In this document: positions 1-5,850 of the stretch, in pieces
How positions within the stretch are numbered: the stretch's first letter is position 1
How the letters are laid out: every line of letters begins with the position of its first letter
Assembly (NCBI GenBank): GCA_041690995.1
Contig: JBEPVM010000025.1
Location: 1-26,195 of the forward strand
Length of the DNA stretch: 26,195 nt
Reading direction: 5' to 3'
Source of the DNA: UBA4722 sp041690995
GTDB taxonomy: Bacteria; Pseudomonadota; Gammaproteobacteria; DSM-16500
Position numbers and translations under genes: made by a program
Notes under the pieces: generated by a model
The model's input: only the letters and a program-made list of their open reading frames with translations
The model's database searches: none
What the model was told of the DNA's origin: nothing

Positions 1-56
1 GTTCACGTACAGTTCTGAGAGCAGCGTTGGGGGAAGTTCCTAGCGCTGACTCACCG
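1..56 (+). mobile_element. 3' end of a group II intron (domains V-VI)
   Basis: Positions 1-16 match the 3' arm of a bacterial group II intron domain V (CACGTAC then AGTTCT). Positions 19-52 fold as domain VI: C22-T28 pairs with A42-G48, A49 is left as a single bulged adenosine, and G19-G21 pairs again with C50-C52. A bulged A a few bases before the 3' end is the branch-point signature of these self-splicing retroelements. The intron probably ends near 54-56, about ten bases past the stop of the convergent yccA gene. The rest of the intron, including any reverse transcriptase, lies outside the window. A has replaced the usual G in the GGTTCT end of domain V, which would need a compensating change in the unseen 5' arm. 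Confidence 0.7.
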
Positions 57-65
57 CTGAATTAA

Positions 66-737
66 TTATTTATTATTATTAAATGCGCCTAACAGCATTA
101 ATAAATTCTGAAATAACATTTGTATGTCGAGATAAAGGCTAACCGTTGCCATAATATAATTCCTCTCGCCGTTATGGATAATACGGCTCGTATCATACAG
201 TATTAGCATCGTGGAAATTAAAGTGAGGAGGGTAGAAATAGCCAGTTGCATAGCAGGCATTTTTAAAAAAATGTTCGCTAACATCGCGACTATGCAAACC
301 ACCAGGCCAATCATTAAAAATTTGTTCCAATGGCTTAATTCTTTTTTGGTGACTAACACATAAGCAGAACAAATAAAGAAAGTAATGCCAGTACCGCCTA
401 AGGCAGTTAATATTAATTGTCCGCCGTTGCTGTAACCATGAATAAAGGAATTGAGCATTGGCCCTAAGGAATAACCCATACAGCCTGTGAAGGCAAATAC
501 AGCTAGTATTCCCCAGCCGCTATTGCGAAGTGCAGTTGTTGCGAATAAAAGTATAAAAGAGAAAATAAAAGCAACAATGGATGAGCCAAAGCTTGCTTGC
601 GTCATCGTAGCGAAACCAGCTGCGGCTGCGCTAAATAACAGGGTTAGACTTAACAATAAATAGGTATTTCGTAAGACAGTATGTGTGCTTAATAAGGATT
701 CTCGGCGTTGACTGAGTGTCGTTTCATTGCGTTGCAT
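66..737 (-). CDS. yccA: YccA-like Bax inhibitor-1 family inner-membrane protein
   Basis: The 223-aa protein has seven likely membrane helices, separated by short loops, and is close to the length of E. coli YccA (219 aa). Recognisable family stretches are LLSTHKVLRNTY-like (here LLSTHTVLRNTYLLLSLTL), the helix around AFTGCMGYSLGP, CSAYVLVTKKE, and the C-terminal TSRIIHNGERNYI before the last helix. YccA binds and modulates the FtsH membrane protease and belongs to the BI-1/TMBIM family, so a role in membrane-protein quality control is likely. I chose the ATG at 737 because GAGGAAAGG lies just upstream; the reading frame runs on further upstream only through antisense tRNA-Ser sequence. It is transcribed alone, divergent from tRNA-Ser. 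Confidence 0.88.
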   Translation of the reverse strand: MQRNETTLSQRRESLLSTHTVLRNTYLLLSLTLLFSAAAAGFATMTQASFGSSIVAFIFSFILLFATTALRNSGWGILAVFAFTGCMGYSLGPMLNSFIHGYSNGGQLILTALGGTGITFFICSAYVLVTKKELSHWNKFLMIGLVVCIVAMLANIFLKMPAMQLAISTLLTLISTMLILYDTSRIIHNGERNYIMATVSLYLDIQMLFQNLLMLLGAFNNNK

Positions 738-782
738 AACCTTTCCTCGCTTAAAAAAAACGATTATATCATCATTATTCAG

Positions 783-818
783 TTGAATATAGTAGTGAAT
801 TATCGTTAAATGTGCGCG
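783..818 (+). promoter_or_regulatory. Probable tRNA-Ser promoter
   Basis: TTGAAT (783-788), a 17-nt spacer and TTAAAT (806-811) form a sigma-70-like promoter. GTGCGCG follows immediately as a GC-rich discriminator, and the tRNA begins at 832. The tRNA-Gly promoter in this window has the same AATGTGCGC junction, which supports the call. Confidence 0.5.
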
Positions 819-831
819 TGATATACAATTA

Positions 832-921
<90 letters not shown>

Positions 922-924
922 TAA

Positions 925-2388
925 ATGACCATGATGATTAATATCAAAGACTTTCTCAAAACACTTCCCATGCAACCTGGCGTTTATCAAATGCTAGGAG
1001 AGAAAGGGGAAGTGCTGTATGTAGGCAAAGCCCGTCATCTTAAAAAACGCGTTGCCAGTTATTTTTCCAGTAAGCAAAAAGATATAAAAACTCAGGCATT
1101 ACTCAGTCATATTAAAGATATTTCTGTGACTCCCACCTCTACTGAAAATGAAGCGCTTCTGCTTGAGTGTCACCTCATCAAAAAACATAAGCCGCACTAT
1201 AATATTTTATTTCGTGACGATAAAAGTTATCCGTATATTTTGATCACAGAGGAACGCCCTTATCCTTGTATTAAATTTTATCGTGGGGAGAAAGAAGCTA
1301 AAGGAAAATATTTTGGGCCTTACCCCAACATTATTGCCGTTCGGGAAGCCATTCATTTAGTGCAAAAAATATTTGGTTTGCGTGTCAGCAACGATCGCTA
1401 TTCTCCAAATCGCACGCGCCCCTGTCTAAAATACCAAATAGGATTATGTTCAGGCTCTTGTGCGGGTTTGATTTCTGAAAAAGAATATAAAATCAGCGTA
1501 CAAAACGCAATTTTATTTTTACAAGGAAAAAGGAAACGGGTGTTAAGCCAATTAAATCGCCAGATGCAACAAGCATCACGTGCATTAAACTATGAAATGG
1601 CTGCAAAAATACGCGATCAAATAGCTCGTTTTCAAGTTATTCAAGAAGAATCTAATGTCAGTGTTAGCAATAAACCAGACTATTTTATTGTGTTGGAATC
1701 CCTGCTGGCCACAGGGGGCGTGACTAAACCTATCAAAAAAATAGAGTGTTTTGATATTAGTCATATCATGGGCGAGGCAACAGTCGGTTCTTGCGTTGTC
1801 TTTAATCCAGAGGGGGCAGACAAAAGGGATTACCGCCGGTTTAATATTAAAAATGTCACACCCGGTAACGATGTGGCCGCGATTCATCAAGTGGTATTTC
1901 GGCGATATCAGCGATTACAAGCAGAATCATATCCATTGCCTGATCTGGTATTGATTGATGGGGGTCTTGGGCAATTAGCAGCTGCACATAAAGCACTTAA
2001 TGAATTAAATATCCATGAAATTATTTTAGTCGGCGTAGCAAAAGGCGCAGGTCGCAAACCTGGCCTCGAAACACTTTATTTTTCCAATAAATCTGCAATC
2101 AATTTACCGAAGGATTCTCCCGCATTGTTGTTAATCCAGCAAATTCGTGATGAAGCACATCGCTTTGCTATTACCAGTCACAGAAAACAGCGTGCTAAAA
2201 AACGTTTCACCTCATCACTTGAAAAAATACCAGGAATAGGCAAGAAAAGGCGACGTGAATTATTAACTCACTTTGGTGGTATTCAAGAGATTAATCGTGC
2301 TAGTCTTAAAGAGCTTTCTGAGGTAACAGGTATCAGTGAGTTTCTTGCAAAACAGATTTTTAAAGCTTTACATAGTAATGGTGAATAA
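925..2388 (+). CDS. uvrC: Excinuclease ABC subunit C, internally shortened
   Basis: UvrC makes the two incisions in UvrABC nucleotide excision repair. Visible here are the GIY-YIG nuclease domain (G19-V20-Y21 and Y32-V33-G34, residues about 16-95), the conserved CLKYQIGLCSGSC stretch, the UVR motif that binds UvrB (about 203-238), and the RNase H-like second nuclease with D277 (FDISH), D345 (LIDGG) and H412 (DEAHRF). Tandem helix-hairpin-helix motifs follow at about 433-482. The protein has 487 residues against about 610 in E. coli. The missing ~122 residues all lie between the UVR motif and the FDISH motif, whereas the spacing D277-D345 matches E. coli D399-D466 closely. All catalytic residues remain, so it may be active. 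No Shine-Dalgarno is seen because the start abuts tRNA-Ser; ATGs at 931 and 934 are alternative starts. pgsA follows after 14 nt. Confidence 0.93.
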   Translation: MTMMINIKDFLKTLPMQPGVYQMLGEKGEVLYVGKARHLKKRVASYFSSKQKDIKTQALLSHIKDISVTPTSTENEALLLECHLIKKHKPHYNILFRDDKSYPYILITEERPYPCIKFYRGEKEAKGKYFGPYPNIIAVREAIHLVQKIFGLRVSNDRYSPNRTRPCLKYQIGLCSGSCAGLISEKEYKISVQNAILFLQGKRKRVLSQLNRQMQQASRALNYEMAAKIRDQIARFQVIQEESNVSVSNKPDYFIVLESLLATGGVTKPIKKIECFDISHIMGEATVGSCVVFNPEGADKRDYRRFNIKNVTPGNDVAAIHQVVFRRYQRLQAESYPLPDLVLIDGGLGQLAAAHKALNELNIHEIILVGVAKGAGRKPGLETLYFSNKSAINLPKDSPALLLIQQIRDEAHRFAITSHRKQRAKKRFTSSLEKIPGIGKKRRRELLTHFGGIQEINRASLKELSEVTGISEFLAKQIFKALHSNGE

Positions 2389-2402
2389 TTTAAGCGATTT
2401 TT

Positions 2403-3002
2403 ATGACTAACTTACCTAATCTTTTGACATTTATTCGGATCGCGACTATTCCGTTTTTAGTCTTCATTTTTTATTTGCCTGTGTCTTGGGGACATACAGC
2501 AGCCGCGATTATTTTTGGCTTGGCTGCGCTGACAGATTGGTTAGATGGCTACTTGGCGCGTAGTTTGAAACAATCAACGCGGTTGGGGGCGTTTCTTGAT
2601 CCAGTGGCAGATAAATTAATGGTTTCTATCGCGCTGGTACTCATTGTGGGGGAACCACAATTTCAATTTATTAGTCTGCCTGTCGCTGTTTACGCTATCC
2701 CCATTGCAGTGATTACTATACCTGCGGCTATTATTGTTAGCCGTGAAATTGTTGTTTCTGCTTTACGTGAATGGATGGCGGATATGGGTAAACGCGCAAG
2801 TGTAGCAGTATCGCGGTTGGCGAAAGTAAAAACATCGGTGCAGATGATCTCCCTGGTTATTTTGCTGTACTGTACCCCCAAGAGTCATGTATTTATCGCC
2901 ATTGCAGGGTATATATTGCTTTATGTCGCTGCTGTCTTAACGATATGGTCTATGGTGCTCTATCTGAAAGTTGCCTGGCCAGAATTAAAGAATCAATCGT
3001 AG
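2403..3002 (+). CDS. pgsA: CDP-diacylglycerol--glycerol-3-phosphate 3-phosphatidyltransferase
   Basis: This inner-membrane enzyme makes phosphatidylglycerol phosphate from CDP-diacylglycerol and glycerol-3-phosphate, the committed step to phosphatidylglycerol and cardiolipin. The CDP-alcohol phosphotransferase signature is perfect: D45, D48-G49, A52-R53, G62, D66 and D70 with canonical spacing. The 199-aa length and several hydrophobic helices (about 8-25, 32-46, 80-115, 140-160, 165-190) fit the family. It lies 14 nt after uvrC without a clear ribosome binding site, so it is probably co-transcribed. The order uvrC-pgsA followed by Gly, Cys and Leu tRNAs matches that of E. coli (uvrC-pgsA-glyW-cysT-leuZ). 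Confidence 0.95.
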   Translation: MTNLPNLLTFIRIATIPFLVFIFYLPVSWGHTAAAIIFGLAALTDWLDGYLARSLKQSTRLGAFLDPVADKLMVSIALVLIVGEPQFQFISLPVAVYAIPIAVITIPAAIIVSREIVVSALREWMADMGKRASVAVSRLAKVKTSVQMISLVILLYCTPKSHVFIAIAGYILLYVAAVLTIWSMVLYLKVAWPELKNQS

Positions 3003-3064
3003 CAATAGAGACCGTTTATTTAACGGTGTCCGCACTATTGATGCAGTTTTTTCAGATTCTTTGC

Positions 3065-3100
3065 TTGACACGGCACTACCCTACGATAGAATGTGCGCTT
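3065..3100 (+). promoter_or_regulatory. Promoter of the Gly-Cys-Leu tRNA cluster
   Basis: TTGACA (3065-3070), a 16-nt spacer and TAGAAT (3087-3092) form a near-consensus sigma-70 promoter. It is followed by GTGCGCTT, a GC-rich discriminator of the kind found at stringently controlled stable-RNA promoters. The start point would fall near 3099, about 14 nt before tRNA-Gly. Confidence 0.75.
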
Positions 3101-3112
3101 ATTTTATAAAAA

Positions 3113-3188
<76 letters not shown>

Positions 3189-3221
3189 GATTAATATTTA
3201 AGTATGTTGCGATATGTTCGT

Positions 3222-3292
3222 GGCTGGGTGGCAGAGTGGTTATGCAGCGGCCTGCAAAGCCGTGGACGCCGGTTCGATTCCGACCTCAGCCT
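3222..3292 (+). tRNA. tRNA-Cys (GCA anticodon), CCA not encoded
   Basis: The acceptor arms GGCTGGG (3222-3228) and CTCAGCC (3285-3291) pair with one G-T wobble. The anticodon loop CTGCAAA gives GCA, and the T-arm is GGTTCGATTCC. U73 at 3292 is the usual tRNA-Cys discriminator. The next bases are TTTTTG, so the 3' CCA must be added by the nucleotidyltransferase, unlike the other three tRNAs here. It lies 33 nt after tRNA-Gly and corresponds to cysT by position. Confidence 0.95.
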
Positions 3293-3304
3293 TTTTTGCA
3301 AAAA

Positions 3305-3333
3305 GCACGAGCTTTTCTTGTGCGTAGTATATA
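3305..3333 (+). repeat. 29-nt hairpin repeat, copy 1
   Basis: This unit matches 3411-3439 at 27 of 29 positions. Its first 19 bases fold as GCACGAG with CTTGTGC (one G-T pair), and it ends in GCGTAGTATATA. It lies in the tRNA-Cys to tRNA-Leu spacer. Confidence 0.8.
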
Positions 3334-3371
3334 AAAGTAATATGCTTTTTTACCTTATAGAATGGGGTGTT

Positions 3372-3405
3372 CTTCGAGGGGAGAGACGTAGTTCTCCCCT
3401 CTAAG
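3372..3405. repeat. Strong hairpin in tRNA spacer
   Basis: GAGGGGAGA (3376-3384) pairs perfectly with TCTCCCCTC (3393-3401) around an 8-nt loop. CTT (3372-3374) and AAG (3403-3405) extend the stem past one mismatch. No T-run follows, so it is not a standard terminator. It could be a tRNA-precursor processing structure or a small RNA element. Confidence 0.7.
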
Positions 3406-3410
3406 TGCAA

Positions 3411-3439
3411 GCACAAGCTTTGCTTGTGCGTAGTATATA
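3411..3439 (+). repeat. 29-nt hairpin repeat, copy 2
   Basis: This is the second copy of the unit at 3305-3333. Here the hairpin is perfect: GCACAAGC (3411-3418), a TTT loop, and GCTTGTGC (3422-3429), followed by GTAGTATATA. It ends 11 nt before tRNA-Leu. Confidence 0.8.
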
Positions 3440-3450
3440 TTAAAGAGTTC

Positions 3451-3539
3451 GCCCGGGTGGCGGAACAGGTAGACGCAAGGGACTTAAAATCCCTCGAGGG
3501 GTAACCTTCGTGCCGGTTCGATTCCGGCCTCGGGCACCA
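3451..3539 (+). tRNA. tRNA-Leu (TAA anticodon)
   Basis: This is an 89-nt class II tRNA with acceptor pairing GCCCGGG / CTCGGGC, anticodon loop CTTAAAA (anticodon TAA, decodes UUA), a long variable arm and T-arm GGTTCGATTCC. Discriminator A is followed by an encoded CCA (3537-3539). It is the equivalent of leuZ by position. Confidence 0.96.
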
Positions 3540-3574
3540 AAAATAGTAGAATAGGGGAGACGTTCATTTAACTC

Positions 3575-3714
3575 TGTCATTCCCGCGAAGGCGGGAACCC
3601 ATTCTGCCCTGTAGCTAAGCTGACCTGACCTGACCTTAGTAAAATAATTTCTATTGACCGAGTTAAGTGTTTAGTTGCACGATACAATAGGTTCCCGCCT
3701 TTGCGGGAAGGACA
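3575..3714. mobile_element. MITE-like 140-bp element with 29-nt inverted ends
   Basis: The left arm 3575-3603 and the right arm 3686-3714 are inverted copies matching at 26 of 29 positions. Each arm is itself a hairpin, TTCCCGC-loop-GCGGGAA (3580-3597 and 3692-3709). The 82-nt interior has no reading frame and contains a (CTGAC)3 run near 3620. This organisation is that of a non-autonomous MITE or a paired REP (BIME). It fills most of the gap between tRNA-Leu and fdxA, so fdxA transcription may start inside it. Related TTCCCGC palindromes occur near 12090 and 20025. Confidence 0.7.
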
Positions 3715-3757
3715 CAGTTAAACTAACATTATCGAATGATGGACAGGAAAAACACGC

Positions 3758-4081
3758 ATGACGTTTGTTGTCACAGAGCAGTGTATTAAATGTAAATACA
3801 CAGACTGCGTTGAAGTCTGTCCTGTCGATTGTTTCTATGAAGGCTCTAATTTTCTTGCTATTAATCCCGATGAATGTATTGATTGCGCACTGTGTGTGCC
3901 TGAATGTCCTGTGAATGCGATTTATTCTGAAGATGATCTTCCTGAACAATACCAATCTTATTTACAATTGAATAAAGAGCTTGCAGAGAAATGGCCTAAT
4001 ATTACACGTATGAAAGCAGCGCCTCTTGATGCCGATCAATGGGCTAACCGTCCAAACAAAATAGAGTATTTAGAAAAATAG
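3758..4081 (+). CDS. fdxA: FdxA 7Fe ferredoxin
   Basis: This 107-aa electron carrier closely resembles Azotobacter ferredoxin I, which holds one [3Fe-4S] and one [4Fe-4S] cluster. Cysteines at 9, 12, 17, 21, 40, 43, 46 and 50 lie in the arrangements CIKCKYTDCVEVCP and CIDCALCVPECP. C17, displaced as in FdxA proteins, is expected to bind the 3Fe cluster. The C-terminal ~45-residue extension (ELAEKWPNITR) is also typical. The start is preceded by GGACAGGA. It sits alone between the repeat element and an orphan gene. The redox partner cannot be told from the context. Confidence 0.95.
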   Translation: MTFVVTEQCIKCKYTDCVEVCPVDCFYEGSNFLAINPDECIDCALCVPECPVNAIYSEDDLPEQYQSYLQLNKELAEKWPNITRMKAAPLDADQWANRPNKIEYLEK

Positions 4082-4176
4082 CTATAAATCAATGGCATAA
4101 GTTAAAAATTTAATATGCTTGCTTAAGATAGAGAATTTGTGTAAATTTATCTCACTTCTGGAAAGAGGGAGCTAAG

Positions 4177-5019
4177 ATGTTTATAAAGAAACCCAAAGTA
4201 ACGCCAGCGCAAGCTCGAATAAAATTAGCAATAGATTATTTGTATTTAGACCCCTCCTGCGGGGGGTGTACGACAGAAACAATAGATGCTAGCACGGATG
4301 TGACTGTTGTATTTAAAAGCCCAGAAGTGTCGGAAACGGTATTCAACAAAATTAAGAAGAAGTCAGGAGCATTATCCAGAAAAAAAGTCGGAATATGGAA
4401 TGGCTTTGAGATGGCCAGCCCAGCAATGCAGCCTGGTGAAGCTGACAATAAACCTGGATTTCAATTGACACCCCCACAACAGCAGGCAATTTATAAGTGG
4501 GCTCTGGACAAGGCAAGAAATATTATACAAGAACCGATGAAAAATTTGTTGAATGATAATAACGATTTCTTTCGGGGATATAAATTATCATCTCGCGGAA
4601 AAGCCTATATACAAAAACGGTATTGTTCATTCTTTCCTGATTCCTCCGCTCCTGGAAGCAAAGAAAAAGAACTTACGCTTGAAGATATACTACAATTTCT
4701 GAATGAGATAAAAGATTTACCTCTGTCGATGGATGTAAAAATAGCGTTTATGATTTGGTACGTGGCACTTTTTTTTCTTATGACTGTTTCTGTAGCAGCG
4801 TTACTAGGCATGGCACCGCTACTGGGTAGTCTAACAGCCCCATTAGCGGCATTAGCAGGAGTATATTTTGTTGGCGTTTCGCTGTGGGCTAAGAAGTATC
4901 AACATGAGAAAGAAAGAGATCAAGAGTGCCTGGCGAAGGTATTCTTGAGTAATCAGACAAGCCCTTCTCTGAGTGCCCTTCCTCCTAGTCCTGCTTTAGA
5001 GGTACTACGAGGAAAGTAA
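4177..5019 (+). CDS. Orphan two-helix membrane protein, possible effector
   Basis: I do not recognise a family for this 280-aa protein. It has a basic, polar N-terminal half with no signal peptide, including the turn DPSCGGCTTET near residue 26. Two strongly hydrophobic helices follow at about 188-211 (FMIWYVALFFLMTVSVAALL) and 214-236. The charged tail (KKYQHEKERDQE) ends in a Ser/Pro-rich stretch. A good ribosome binding site (AAGAGGGAG) precedes the ATG. A hairpin-like pair of helices in an otherwise soluble protein recalls membrane-inserting secreted effectors of Legionellales, but that is inference only. It is flanked by housekeeping genes (fdxA, tsaB) and stands as an apparent insertion between them. 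Confidence 0.7.
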   Translation: MFIKKPKVTPAQARIKLAIDYLYLDPSCGGCTTETIDASTDVTVVFKSPEVSETVFNKIKKKSGALSRKKVGIWNGFEMASPAMQPGEADNKPGFQLTPPQQQAIYKWALDKARNIIQEPMKNLLNDNNDFFRGYKLSSRGKAYIQKRYCSFFPDSSAPGSKEKELTLEDILQFLNEIKDLPLSMDVKIAFMIWYVALFFLMTVSVAALLGMAPLLGSLTAPLAALAGVYFVGVSLWAKKYQHEKERDQECLAKVFLSNQTSPSLSALPPSPALEVLRGK

Positions 5020-5074
5020 GAATATAAAATATAATACAAGCATCAACACGTAAAATGATTGCCAGACTGACATT

Positions 5075-5737
5075 ATGAAAATACTGGGTTTTGATACTTC
5101 TTCCACGGCTTGTTCGGTTGCTTTACTCATTGATGATAAGGTCAGTGCATTGCATAGGATAATGCCGATGCAACAAGCACAATCTTTATTGCCTATGATT
5201 GAAGAATTATTGCTATCAAATAAAATTACATTAGATCAATTGGATGCAATTGCTTTTGGTTGTGGCCCTGGAAGTTTTACGGGCGTACGTATCGCGGCAA
5301 GCGTTGCACAAGGGTTAGCGTATGCCTTGGAGTTACCTGTGATTCCTGTTTCATCCTTAGCTGCCTTGGCACAAGCCGCTTATGAAAACTTACAGTGGGA
5401 AAAGTTATTAGTGGCTATTGATGCGCGTATGCAAGAAGCTTACTGGGGCGCTTATTACATTCATCAACAGGGGCTTGCTGTATTAATTAATCAAGAAGTC
5501 GTTTCTACGCCCAAAGAAATTTTTTCTTTAGAGGATGATTTTTATGGCGTAGGAAACGCGTGGGATATTTATAAAAATAAAATTATATACTTGCCACGAG
5601 CAGTGGACGTGACACAATTACCAACCGCAAAAGCTATTTTAACGCTCGCCCAAGTGAAATATAAAAATAGCGAGTGGGTTCATGCACGTGATGCGTTGCC
5701 TGTTTACTTACGGGAGACGGTGGCAAAAAAAAGGTAA
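5075..5737 (+). CDS. tsaB: tRNA t6A biosynthesis protein TsaB
   Basis: TsaB (YeaZ) is the non-catalytic partner of TsaD in the complex that adds threonylcarbamoyl to A37 of ANN-decoding tRNAs. The 220-aa length and ASKHA fold match. Hallmarks are the N-terminal GFDTSSTACSVAL, the GCGPGSFTGVRIAAS motif near residue 63, and LPVIPVSSLAALAQ. No clear Shine-Dalgarno sits before the ATG. The downstream gene is 113 nt away, so it may be transcribed singly. Confidence 0.94.
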   Translation: MKILGFDTSSTACSVALLIDDKVSALHRIMPMQQAQSLLPMIEELLLSNKITLDQLDAIAFGCGPGSFTGVRIAASVAQGLAYALELPVIPVSSLAALAQAAYENLQWEKLLVAIDARMQEAYWGAYYIHQQGLAVLINQEVVSTPKEIFSLEDDFYGVGNAWDIYKNKIIYLPRAVDVTQLPTAKAILTLAQVKYKNSEWVHARDALPVYLRETVAKKR

Positions 5738-5832
5738 GGGAATAAGTTTCGTCTTTCTTTTTATTGTATTTCTATTTCTAAAAGAGATAAAATTCAGCCT
5801 ATTAGATTATTAGAATAGATAAATCACGCCGT

Positions 5833-5838
5833 AGGAGG
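5833..5838 (+). promoter_or_regulatory. Strong Shine-Dalgarno of the glutamate dehydrogenase gene
   Basis: A perfect AGGAGG lies 12 nt before the ATG at 5851, separated by an A/T-only stretch ending in seven T. The spacing is slightly long, but it fixes the start. Confidence 0.7.
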
Positions 5839-5850
5839 CCAAATTTTTTT

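Noticed and set aside
3011..3027. ACCGTT-AACGGT hairpin after pgsA as a terminator
   Set aside because: No T-run follows the short AT-containing stem, so a terminator is not supported.
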